NCBI GenBank assembly: GCA_028280065.1
Contig: JANQMN010000058.1
Coordinates: forward strand, 1-64,000
Length of the DNA: 64,000 bases
From: Hahella sp.
GTDB lineage: Bacteria; Pseudomonadota; Gammaproteobacteria; Pseudomonadales; Oleiphilaceae
Direction: 5' to 3'
The notes beneath the pieces are model-generated. The model was given only the letters and a program-made list of their open reading frames with translations, had not been told where the DNA came from and searched no databases. A program made the translations under genes and the position numbers. How positions within the stretch are numbered: the first letter of the stretch is position 1; the number at the start of each line of letters is the position of its first letter. Of the stretch, positions 30,058 to 38,218 are shown one piece after another.

Positions 30058-30078
30058 AATTTGATTTGGTAACAATTA

Positions 30079-30282
30079 ATGGAAATACGAGAGCTTACAG
30101 ATTCTGAGCGCATATTGTTGGCAGAAGAGCTTTGGGATAGCGTCGTAAAAAATAATGCCGAAATAGAGCTAACGGAACCACAAAAAATGGAGTTGAGTAA
30201 GCGCTTGGCAGCTTTTGGAAATGACGGTAATTTAGGCTCCGATTGGGACTCCGTTAAGGAAAGAATAGTTACCAAAAAATGA
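30079..30282 (+). CDS. Orphan antitoxin, addiction-module component type
   Basis: This 67-residue acidic protein reads IRELTDSERILLAEELWDSV near the N-terminus and DWDSVKERI at the end. Both belong to the TIGR02574-type antitoxins that pair with RelE/ParE toxins. The expected toxin begins in an ATGA overlap but is cut to nine codons. The antitoxin is therefore probably a relic that may still be expressed. Confidence 0.8.
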   Translation: MEIRELTDSERILLAEELWDSVVKNNAEIELTEPQKMELSKRLAAFGNDGNLGSDWDSVKERIVTKK

Positions 30283-30305
30283 AATATGAACTCAAAATCG
30301 GGTAA
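30279..30305 (+). pseudogene. Truncated start of RelE/ParE-type toxin
   Basis: ATG at 30279 overlaps the antitoxin stop, the usual coupled arrangement. The frame reads MKYELKIG and ends at TAA 30303-30305. The sequence to 30620 shows no further toxin-like coding in any frame and nothing else I recognise, so the toxin seems to have been deleted or replaced. Confidence 0.6.
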
Positions 30306-30622
30306 CCGTGGGTCTCTAAACCTCAGTCCCAACACTACCCCTGCATGCCTACGCGGCCCGGCGAATCCGCACAGGGCGGTTCATTTAATTTACCCGTTAG
30401 GATAATGTACCTTGATCCATCCATCTCTCAATGAAAGTAAACCTTCCGGTTTCAGGTAGTCGTTGGATAACGCCTGTTGAATCCCAGGTGTCTTAGAACT
30501 GCGCCATGGACCTTTGCCAAATTGTCAGGTCTTGTCTAAAGCATTTTCTCAATTATTTGATCAGATCTGATTTTCTACAATTGAAGATGTTAACAACAAG
30601 GGACTGTCGTAATAACGCAATG

Positions 30623-30647
30623 GCGAACATCCCGTCGGGATGTTCGC
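30623..30647 (-). terminator. Perfect hairpin downstream of glycosyltransferase-like gene
   Basis: GCGAACATCCC and GGGATGTTCGC form an 11-bp perfect stem with a 3-base loop, 14 bp after the stop of the minus-strand gene. No T-run follows. Confidence 0.55.
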
Positions 30648-30661
30648 ATAACCGATAAAGG

Positions 30662-32218
30662 CTAGTTTGCAACCTTGTACTGACCAACTGCTGGGGTTGT
30701 TCTCTCAAACTTCTTGCCGGTTGCCATTTCGACGCATTTGTATGCTCCGTCGTAGATACCGATACTCTTGTTCTTCACGATACAGTCGCAGAACAGTTCA
30801 AGTAGATCATCTTCTTCGGTCATCAAATCAATGGCCTGCAGGGTTTGCGGTATGGTTCTGACTTCCACCGTACCGTCACCAAGTTCCGCACCGCGAATGG
30901 CTCCCCACATCTCATGTCCGCCAACCCGCTCATTGAAGATCTTAGGAATCGGATAGAAGGCCAGTTCACTCGGTTTGGTAATCATGATATCCGTGACCCG
31001 CATGATGTAGTTGGTTGCGTATACGGCATGGAAAATATTGTCATGCAACAGGATATGCAGGCCACTAGTCGGTTTTTCGCGAATTTCGTCGACAAAAGCC
31101 TTGGTATCTTCCCAAGTGAAATGGGTTTTGATCAGATCGCGGTGCGCTGAAAGTTCACCCTGCAGCCAATCCCAGTTATCCTTGTGGTCGCCCAGGTTAA
31201 CGAATAGCGTGACTTTATCTTTCTTAATCAAGTCGATACAGTGATTAATAACTGCGAGGAACAACTCTTTTTGCGCGCCCGCGCCGCCCATGGTGATCAT
31301 TAATCGCCTGGGTTCTTTATTCTTCATGCGGCGCAATCGCGCTTCGCAATCGATCTCTATGTTTTCTACCAGTTCATGGTCAACATGGTGGCCGGTGTAG
31401 GTGATGGCATCCGATGGTGTCGGCTTCATGATCTTGTCATTTTCATCAAATCCGCGCATTGCCCTGAAACCATAATAACCGGAGGGAGACTGGACGCCGT
31501 GTTTAGCACCTTCGGTTAGCTGGAACGCCATGGGCCAGTTGTCGAACATCATATCGACGACATTGGTCATGCCTCCGGATACCGCACCCATGCAGTTCCA
31601 CATATGGGCTGTAAGAATCGGCATATCCGAGGGAAGTGCCTGATGCAAGTTACCGAATAACTCGCTCATCTTATAGTCTTTGACGTTGGTCTTCATAAAG
31701 CGCCATGGCCAACCGACAATCCAGTTATTGAGCAGTGTCGAAAGCCCAGGTAATGTCGGATCTCCAGTGGTGACCGGCTCCCAGACGTATTTATTAAACA
31801 GGCTGCTGCGCTGGGAAATTCTGGAAAACTTGCTGTACCAGGTATTACAGTAATTTATGACATCGGTAGTGATACCCGGAATTGCCAAAAGGTCCAGCCA
31901 GTAGGGGGTAAATCCCATTGCGCGGGCGCAGGAAACGCCGGCCATCGCGATTCGGTAATGACCGAAACCCATTCGGATAGTGCTGCAGATAATCGCATTT
32001 TCCTTGCTGATCGGTTCGCCTTGGTCATGACGGACGATATTCTTCAAGCCGAATATGGGTCCCAAGTATTCATTGTCTTCCAGGCTTAACGAATATTTCT
32101 CATTCGGATCATAGTTAAACTTATCCTTAAACATCTGCTGCCATTTGATGGCTTTTGCCGAATGAGACTTAGAAAGTTTGTTGCCATACAGTTCTAACTG
32201 GCCATTTTTCATTTCCAT
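30662..32218 (-). CDS. Glycosyltransferase-like protein (GT-B/MurG type), function unknown
   Basis: This 518-residue protein has two stretches like those of GT28/MurG-type glycosyltransferases: ICSTIRMGFGHYRIAMAG (about 75-92) and RLMITMGGAGAQKELFL (about 310-326), then HDNIFHAVYATNYIMR and DIMITKPSELAFYPIP. That pattern suggests a GT-B fold that processes a lipid-linked acceptor, but I do not recognise the family. The start at 32218 has GGAG 6 nt upstream. It is divergent from a GT4 gene with a galactose-type operator between them. A glycolipid role is an inference. Confidence 0.7.
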   Translation of the reverse strand: MEMKNGQLELYGNKLSKSHSAKAIKWQQMFKDKFNYDPNEKYSLSLEDNEYLGPIFGLKNIVRHDQGEPISKENAIICSTIRMGFGHYRIAMAGVSCARAMGFTPYWLDLLAIPGITTDVINYCNTWYSKFSRISQRSSLFNKYVWEPVTTGDPTLPGLSTLLNNWIVGWPWRFMKTNVKDYKMSELFGNLHQALPSDMPILTAHMWNCMGAVSGGMTNVVDMMFDNWPMAFQLTEGAKHGVQSPSGYYGFRAMRGFDENDKIMKPTPSDAITYTGHHVDHELVENIEIDCEARLRRMKNKEPRRLMITMGGAGAQKELFLAVINHCIDLIKKDKVTLFVNLGDHKDNWDWLQGELSAHRDLIKTHFTWEDTKAFVDEIREKPTSGLHILLHDNIFHAVYATNYIMRVTDIMITKPSELAFYPIPKIFNERVGGHEMWGAIRGAELGDGTVEVRTIPQTLQAIDLMTEEDDLLELFCDCIVKNKSIGIYDGAYKCVEMATGKKFERTTPAVGQYKVAN

Positions 32219-32479
32219 GGGGAGCTCCTGGAAAATAGTACCTGCCACAACTAATGTGACCGGTAACCGGGTTGTCAATTTTGGATTCGCGCCTGTTCAA
32301 ACTGTATTAGAGTGTATATGACACTTTGGGTTATTCAAATTTCCAACGAAATTTCCATAAAGTGCTGCTGTTGCTCTGTATGTTTGACCCGAATCCACCA
32401 CAAATCGCGTTATTAACACCGTCTATTGACATCCGGGCATATAATAAAAATTAGATGCAACTAGATGCTGTTTGATATA

Positions 32480-32495
32480 GTGTAAACGTTTACAC
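32480..32495. promoter_or_regulatory. LacI-family operator, copy 3 (perfect palindrome)
   Basis: GTGTAAACGTTTACAC is a perfect 16-bp palindrome with the same core as the operators at 23324 and 27572. It ends 21 bp before the GT4 start and lies 261 bp from the divergent gene's start, so it must overlap the GT4 promoter or leader. Confidence 0.82.
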
Positions 32496-32516
32496 CGTGT
32501 ATTCTAGAATAAATTT

Positions 32517-33677
32517 ATGAACATTGGTATCTTTTCAGACTGTTTTCTTCCAACAAAAAACGGCGTAACCACTTCGATTTGCCATCTCAAGCGCGGATTG
32601 GAGAAAAAAGGCCACAAAGTTGTGGTTGTTTCCGTAGCCTCTCCTGGCGAACTTTCTGCCGATACTTCTGTTTACAGGTGTCGATCTCTGCCATTATTGC
32701 CGGAGATTGAACTACGATTGGGCTTACCGACGCTGAAATTCGTCGAGGGAATAATTGAAAGAGAGCAGCTTGATATCCTCCACACCCACACTGAGTTTAT
32801 CGTAGGCTGGGTGGCCAGAAGGGCGGCCAGGAAAAAAGGCATTCCTCTGGTACATACGAGCCATACCCTGTTTGAAGAATATCGCCACTATGTATTTTTA
32901 GGCCGGTTTATTCCCAGGCGGTTTATTCGCTGGCTGCTGAGGATTTACTTTGCGGGATGCCGCGCCATCGTGAGTCCATCGAAGAAATCCCAGAACTATA
33001 TTCGGTCTTTTGTGCAAAATGACCCCACTATGTTGATAGGCAACGGAGTATCTGCCGAGTTATTCAAACCCGGTCTACTGAACTCCAGGGAAAGGGATGC
33101 GCTCCGTCGGCGACTGGGAATCAATGTCAGCGATAAGGTCATCCTATTTGTCGGCAGAATTGCCGAAGAGAAGCGGATTGACGAGCTTTTTGAGTCTTTG
33201 TTGCCTCTCTTGGAGCAGGATCAGGGGGTCACTGCACTGTTTGTGGGTGGCGGTCCTAATCTTAAACGGATGCAGGAGCGAGCCGGTGCCGGCAAGCTTG
33301 AACGAAAAGCGATTTTTCCCGGCTATGTGGAATGGGAAAGGATGCCTCCTATCTATGGTATTGCGGACTTGTTTGTCACGGCGTCACTCAGCGAAATTCA
33401 CCCGATGACTGTTTTGGAAGCCATCATGTGCGGGCTACCGGTTGTAGCGCGTCGCGATGACAGCCTCTCAGGAGTGGTTGAGAGTGGTGTGAACGGTTAT
33501 CTTGTCGATTCTGATGACGAAATAAGAGACAAAGCGATGCAAATAATGTCGGACGCTCAGCTCGGTCTGGAGTTTTCGGCAAACTCCTTACAAATTGCAC
33601 GACGTTACACCGAAGACATTCATGTCAATAAGTGTGAAGCGCTTTACAAAGAGGTTTTGAATCGAGAGGGCGACTAA
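32517..33677 (+). CDS. Glycosyltransferase family 4
   Basis: This 386-residue protein has the GT-B/GT4 layout: IGIFSDCFLPTKNGV at the N-terminus, THTEFIVGWVARRAARK in the first domain, ILFVGRIAEEKRIDEL in the second, and the EX7E-type SLSEIHPMTVLEAIMCGLPVV. It resembles diacylglycerol alpha-glucosyltransferases and phosphatidylinositol mannosyltransferases. No ribosome-binding site is visible before the ATG. The acceptor is unknown. Its operator places it in the galactose regulon. Confidence 0.88.
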   Translation: MNIGIFSDCFLPTKNGVTTSICHLKRGLEKKGHKVVVVSVASPGELSADTSVYRCRSLPLLPEIELRLGLPTLKFVEGIIEREQLDILHTHTEFIVGWVARRAARKKGIPLVHTSHTLFEEYRHYVFLGRFIPRRFIRWLLRIYFAGCRAIVSPSKKSQNYIRSFVQNDPTMLIGNGVSAELFKPGLLNSRERDALRRRLGINVSDKVILFVGRIAEEKRIDELFESLLPLLEQDQGVTALFVGGGPNLKRMQERAGAGKLERKAIFPGYVEWERMPPIYGIADLFVTASLSEIHPMTVLEAIMCGLPVVARRDDSLSGVVESGVNGYLVDSDDEIRDKAMQIMSDAQLGLEFSANSLQIARRYTEDIHVNKCEALYKEVLNREGD

Positions 33678-33738
33678 ATTCGGACATTGCCAGTGCAGAA
33701 TTTTCCGGCCGAATCAAGCGCCTGCGGGCTAGAACAGG

Positions 33739-34119
33739 TTACCCGATCACAGAACCGATCACTAGCATCGGATCCAGCACTCCGATAACGTGCCATACAA
33801 TTAGCGTAAACAGGATTAGTATTTGACTGACAATGGGCAGTACGATCCCCTCTCTGTGCCCATCCAAATAACAGCGTTTTCTAGCCCAGGCCAGATTGAT
33901 AACGAGGGCAATGACTGCCAGTAGTTGCCAATGAACTGCGCCTAGCCAAATATGATCGATTATCTTTCCGACCGTTAGCAGCGACAAGAATGTGTATTGA
34001 TCGGGCGGGATCAACACCGAAATAATTCCGATACCCAGCCATACGAGGTAGACGTATCCCAGCGTGAGTAGGACAAGAAAGCCGCTGAGAATATATGTGA
34101 TGGTGCGGTCTGAAAACAT
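33739..34119 (-). CDS. Small membrane protein beside diguanylate cyclase
   Basis: This 126-residue protein has about four hydrophobic segments (near ITYILSGFLVLLTLGYVYLVW, the HWQLLAVIALVINLAWA stretch and LPIVSQILILFTLIVWHVIG). I recognise no family. The ATG at 34119 has AGGAG 8 nt upstream; the longer frame to 34149 would overlap the cyclase gene. It lies 10 bp after the cyclase stop, so the two are probably coupled. Confidence 0.7.
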   Translation of the reverse strand: MFSDRTITYILSGFLVLLTLGYVYLVWLGIGIISVLIPPDQYTFLSLLTVGKIIDHIWLGAVHWQLLAVIALVINLAWARKRCYLDGHREGIVLPIVSQILILFTLIVWHVIGVLDPMLVIGSVIG

Positions 34120-34129
34120 AATTAAACTC

Positions 34130-35119
34130 CTAAGGCGCTGGATTGCCAAAAGCGATTACCCTGTTTCGTCCTTGTTCTTTTGCTTGATATAAGGCGGCAT
34201 CCGCTTCCGTGTAAAGCTGTTCGAAGCTGGTGTTGCATCCCTCTGTCGTCAGCCCGACGGATACTGAAAGGGCTACTTCCTGATCGTTGTACAGGAGCGG
34301 ATATCGGGCGATTTCGGCTCGTATCCGATCGGTGATTTCCAAAGCGGTCTGTTGGCTTGTATTGCTAAGAAAGATGGCGAACTCCTCGCCTCCGATTCGA
34401 CCGAAGATGTCGTAGTTTCTCAATGTCTTTTTGACTAAATCCGCGACATGCTTCAGTGCTGCGTCACCTGCTTGGTGACCGAACCGATCGTTGACTCTTT
34501 TGAAGAAATCCATGTCCAGCAAGGCCAAGGTCATCGATGCACCGCTGCGGCGACATCTATTGAGTTCGCTTTCTACCGATTCGACAAAGCCGCGACGATT
34601 GGCAACTCGGGTGAGTTCATCCGTGAGAGCGAGTTGGCTTAGGGTTTCGACGGTCGTTTCCAGGTTGCGCTCTAGAACTTTCTGCTTTGTAATGTCCTTT
34701 ATTTGAACTAATAACTCGCCACTGGCGCCAGTTTGTTCCGAGAAAAGAAACCACCGGCCATCGATAAAATCGACCTCGAATAGCCTGAATGGCCGGGAAC
34801 GCCTTACGGTCTTCGCGTACGCGATAAACTCGTCAACATTATCGCTATCAATTTTGACGCCACGATGCTGTTCATGGCCGGTTCTGACCATATGTTCAAA
34901 GGTCTCGCCCAGAAACTCGTCTCTTGAATTGTAGTAATAAAGTTCTGCATAAGCCGGATTGCAGTAGATCAGTACGTCATCGGCATCAAAAAGGCCATAC
35001 CCATCTTTACTGGGCTCGATGAATTCGGTCACGATGTTTGTACAGAGCGTAGGTTCCAGTTCCACTGCTAAGATCCTGATATCTTGAGATTCCGGAACTC
35101 GTAATCCGGAAGTCGTCAA
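34130..35119 (-). CDS. Diguanylate cyclase, PAS-GGDEF
   Basis: This 329-residue protein has an N-terminal PAS domain (about 35-145, KDGYGLFDADDVLIYCNPAY) and a GGDEF domain (about 165-325) with the active GGEEF. The RNYD sequence five residues before it is an inhibitory I-site. It would make cyclic di-GMP from GTP in response to a cytoplasmic signal. No membrane segment is seen. Confidence 0.94.
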   Translation of the reverse strand: MTTSGLRVPESQDIRILAVELEPTLCTNIVTEFIEPSKDGYGLFDADDVLIYCNPAYAELYYYNSRDEFLGETFEHMVRTGHEQHRGVKIDSDNVDEFIAYAKTVRRSRPFRLFEVDFIDGRWFLFSEQTGASGELLVQIKDITKQKVLERNLETTVETLSQLALTDELTRVANRRGFVESVESELNRCRRSGASMTLALLDMDFFKRVNDRFGHQAGDAALKHVADLVKKTLRNYDIFGRIGGEEFAIFLSNTSQQTALEITDRIRAEIARYPLLYNDQEVALSVSVGLTTEGCNTSFEQLYTEADAALYQAKEQGRNRVIAFGNPAP

Positions 35120-35247
35120 GCAAGGACCATTGAAGCGGTACTTCGGATCAAGAGTGCTTCAATTATAGCACTCAAGCACAATCTTCTTCCCGGATCAGCG
35201 TTGACCCATCAGGGGCCGGGATGCTGCAATTAAAGCAAGTTTTAAAT

Positions 35248-36213
35248 TCACTTCATTAGTTGGTCAACTTCGTGCGTCTGATCAGGATCTAAAGGACCGA
35301 AAGACATTGCTTCAGCGGATTCCAAAATCTGTTCTGGTGTGCGAAAGCCGGGAATCGGAATCGTGATGTCACTTTTACCCCACAACCAGGCCAGTGCCCC
35401 TTGAACCGTGGAGCGACCCTGACTGGTCAGAATTTCTCGAATAGCGGTGAATTTTTCCAAAAGTTCAGGTGCCGGAGTTCCATTTCTGAAGTAACGCATC
35501 CAGTCAGGGCTAATTCGCCTAATGTCACTCGGACTAAGCTGATTGGCATCGGTGTACTTGCCGCTGAGCAAGCCCATCGCCAATGGGCCTCGAACTACGC
35601 CGGCCATCTTATTCTGTTCGCAGAATCCCAGCATTGGGCTGGGGGTCAAAACGTTGAATTCAAATTGATAGCCAATGCAGTTAGGGTATTTGGAAAAAAC
35701 CGTCGCGCGGTCCGGGAAGTCCGTGCTCCAGCCATATTTGCGAATTTTCCCTGCCCGGCTCAGTGCTTCCAGGGTGACGGCCACCTCATCCGCTTGATCT
35801 TCAGGATAATCATTGAGGTGAAACCAAAGGATATCGATATGGTCGGTGCGTAACCGCTTGAGTGAAGACTCTACTGCCTGTCTGATATATTCAGGCGAAG
35901 CATCCTGCCCGGTGCATTGTTTCGATTCTTCATCGAAGGTAAAACCGAACTTGGATGCCAAAATTACCTGATCTCGCCTGCCTTCGAGCGCTTTGCCAAT
36001 GACGCGTTCGCTATGTCCGGCTCCGTATAAATCGGCAGTATCGAGAAAATTAATTCTTGCCTCAAGGCCGGCATGTATTGCCCTTATGGAAACCGCATCA
36101 TCTACCTCACCCCAACCCAGAGGGTCGTCTCCAGCCCAAAAGGGTCCGCCAATTGCCCAACAACCCATACCCATCGGGCTCACTTGCCAATCGCCTAACT
36201 TTCTGGTTTGCAT
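35248..36213 (-). CDS. Aldo/keto reductase
   Basis: This 321-residue protein has the AKR signature: GCWAIGG near the start, FLDTADLYGAGHSERVIGKAL with catalytic Asp and Tyr, LASKFGF with Lys, and IDILWFHLND with His. It probably reduces an aldehyde or ketone with NADPH. The ATG at 36213 has GGAG upstream; the frame extends 28 codons further up without a good site. It is divergent from a LysR gene that may control it. Confidence 0.93.
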   Translation of the reverse strand: MQTRKLGDWQVSPMGMGCWAIGGPFWAGDDPLGWGEVDDAVSIRAIHAGLEARINFLDTADLYGAGHSERVIGKALEGRRDQVILASKFGFTFDEESKQCTGQDASPEYIRQAVESSLKRLRTDHIDILWFHLNDYPEDQADEVAVTLEALSRAGKIRKYGWSTDFPDRATVFSKYPNCIGYQFEFNVLTPSPMLGFCEQNKMAGVVRGPLAMGLLSGKYTDANQLSPSDIRRISPDWMRYFRNGTPAPELLEKFTAIREILTSQGRSTVQGALAWLWGKSDITIPIPGFRTPEQILESAEAMSFGPLDPDQTHEVDQLMK

Positions 36214-36366
36214 TATAGTTAACTCCGAATACTTGAATCTCTTTTGAATCGGCTCACCTTGATGCCCTGAATGATTTATCGAGCAATTACTTGTCAATTA
36301 GTGTATCCGTGCTCATATTGTTTATAAACCTGTCTACTACTAACAGTTTGTTTGCATATATAAACA

Positions 36367-37269
36367 ATGAATCTTAAAGCGATTCACTCTCTCGTTGCCG
36401 TTGCGAAGCATGGAGGATTTTCTCCAGCGGCGGAGGCGCTAGGCTGCTCCAAGGCTTTTCTTAGTCAGCAGATAAGGATTCTGGAAAATCAATATCAGAT
36501 CCAACTGCTTCATCGGACAACCCGCAAAGTGCGCCTGACTTCCGCTGGTGAAACCTTTGTGACGCAATGCAAGTTTGCCTTCGACCAATTAGAGCAGGCT
36601 GAGTTTGCTCTGCTGGAAGAAAAAAGCACCCTGAGCGGCAAAATCCGAATAGCTTCCTTGGGTGGTATTTTTGGCGAGGAATACGTTGCTCCGTCTATCA
36701 TAAAGTTCATGGCGTTGTATCCAGGCGTGGAAGTCGACCTGGATTTCAGTTCACAGCAAGTCGATCTTCTGCAAGGCGCTTACGATATTGCGATTCGATT
36801 TGGAAAATTGCCGGATTCTACACTGGTGGCACGCGAGCTAATCCGCTATCGACCCACGTTGATCGCCAGTCCCGAGTACCTGGCGCGATATGGGAAACCT
36901 ATTCATCCGAACGACCTGGACAGGCATCGTCTGATAACGGGAACCGTTAAACAATGGCCGTTTCGCTGCCAAGATGAATCCATTATTTATACGCCCCAAG
37001 GCCGGTTTCACTGCGGCAATGGGTATGTAATGCGTCAGGCGGCGATCAATGGCTTAGGTATAGCTCATTTGCCGTCACTCTATGTTGATGTTCCGATCGC
37101 AAAGGGCGACTTGGTGGTGTTGATGCCGGAATGGCTGGAGCCGGTTAAACCCTGCAATATCCTTTTTCCGCCCGGACGATATCGACTTCGGCGAGTGCAA
37201 TTGCTGGTTGATTTTCTTGTGGAAAATATCCGCAAACAACATCAAGGCGAAACTAACGGTAATGTCTGA
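36367..37269 (+). CDS. LysR-family transcriptional regulator
   Basis: This 300-residue protein has an N-terminal winged HTH (about 3-60; PAAEALGCSKAFLSQQIRILE) and a LysR substrate-binding domain (about 90-295). It lies 153 bp from the divergent aldo/keto reductase gene, the standard layout for a regulator and its target. Confidence 0.94.
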   Translation: MNLKAIHSLVAVAKHGGFSPAAEALGCSKAFLSQQIRILENQYQIQLLHRTTRKVRLTSAGETFVTQCKFAFDQLEQAEFALLEEKSTLSGKIRIASLGGIFGEEYVAPSIIKFMALYPGVEVDLDFSSQQVDLLQGAYDIAIRFGKLPDSTLVARELIRYRPTLIASPEYLARYGKPIHPNDLDRHRLITGTVKQWPFRCQDESIIYTPQGRFHCGNGYVMRQAAINGLGIAHLPSLYVDVPIAKGDLVVLMPEWLEPVKPCNILFPPGRYRLRRVQLLVDFLVENIRKQHQGETNGNV

Positions 37270-37535
37270 TTACCAGCGTCTTTTACTGGATGGGTATGAA
37301 TTTTGACTAAATATAAATACTCAGGCGATTTCTAGGTAATTACCGTAACGTCGAATTGACATTGAGGTTTTTAGGTTTATTGCTCTAAAATTTCTGCGTA
37401 ATTTGAATTTAAGATTTGATACGAGAGGGGAAAAACAGAGCTTAAAGAGATTCAGCAAGTCAAATCAAAACAAAAATCAAGCTGTTCTTAATTTAAGGCG
37501 ATGTCTTGGATTACTAAATTGATTGGAGTATAGAT

Positions 37536-37877
37536 ATGATCGCTGATATACCCACCGCAATAGCAATACTGCTACTCACCTTGGCTGTCGGAAGTTTGCG
37601 TTATCAAGCCCGGCTATCCGGCCTACGCAAGCATTTGGCAACTTCCGGAAAACTCCTGATAGAGCACGAATCTGTTGCCGACAAAGTATCGAAGCGGCTG
37701 GAAAACAGCCTGACGCTGATGATGCTGAAAGGAAATGTCGCCGGATTCCTGACGCTTTTTGATTTTAGGACCAGCGTTGACATCTTGGGTGATAGTTTTC
37801 AACCGGAAGTAGATCAACCAAAATTTGAAAATGGCATGGAAGAGTTCTTCAAGCAGTCGCACTTGAATTTTATCTAA
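37536..37877 (+). CDS. Hypothetical membrane-anchored protein
   Basis: This 113-residue protein has one N-terminal membrane segment (TAIAILLLTLAVGSL) followed by a basic, helical cytoplasmic part and a short acidic end. I recognise no family. The region before it (37270-37535) is AT-rich. It has no same-strand partner closer than 340 bp. Confidence 0.5.
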   Translation: MIADIPTAIAILLLTLAVGSLRYQARLSGLRKHLATSGKLLIEHESVADKVSKRLENSLTLMMLKGNVAGFLTLFDFRTSVDILGDSFQPEVDQPKFENGMEEFFKQSHLNFI

Positions 37878-38130
37878 TGTCGGTTGCGGGAATGCTTGGT
37901 TTCAGGGAAGGGAATAGTCAGGATTAGCCGGTAAAGCACAGCCTGTCGCGAGTCTAACGAACTCCGGCTTTAACGGCTGAATTATTCTGACTATCCTAAA
38001 TGGCGCGGCTCTATCGCCTTGCCCCCTGGATATCGCGAATATCCCTGATTGCCACAACCTCTAATTGCCCCGCCTGTTTTATCGATAAGTACCGCACAGG
38101 TACGACTTTCCTATTTGCATAATTTAAATC

Positions 38131-38173
38131 TTTACAATGTAAATATCGATCTGTAGCATATTTACGATGTAAA
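38131..38173. promoter_or_regulatory. Two palindromic operators, 30 bp apart
   Basis: TTTACAATGTAAA (38131-38143) and TTTACGATGTAAA (38161-38173) are both palindromic and 30 bp apart, about three helical turns. They lie 46-88 bp upstream of the flavoprotein gene and fit a dimeric repressor, probably the TetR protein at the end of the locus. Nothing else is seen in 37878-38218. Confidence 0.7.
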
Positions 38174-38218
38174 GATTGATGACCTCCTTCAACCAAACAG
38201 CGCAAACCGGAGAAAAGC

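Noticed and set aside
29854..30072. 72-codon plus-strand frame after galM
   Set aside because: It is antisense to the integrase relic, whose minus-strand reading gives recognisable motifs.
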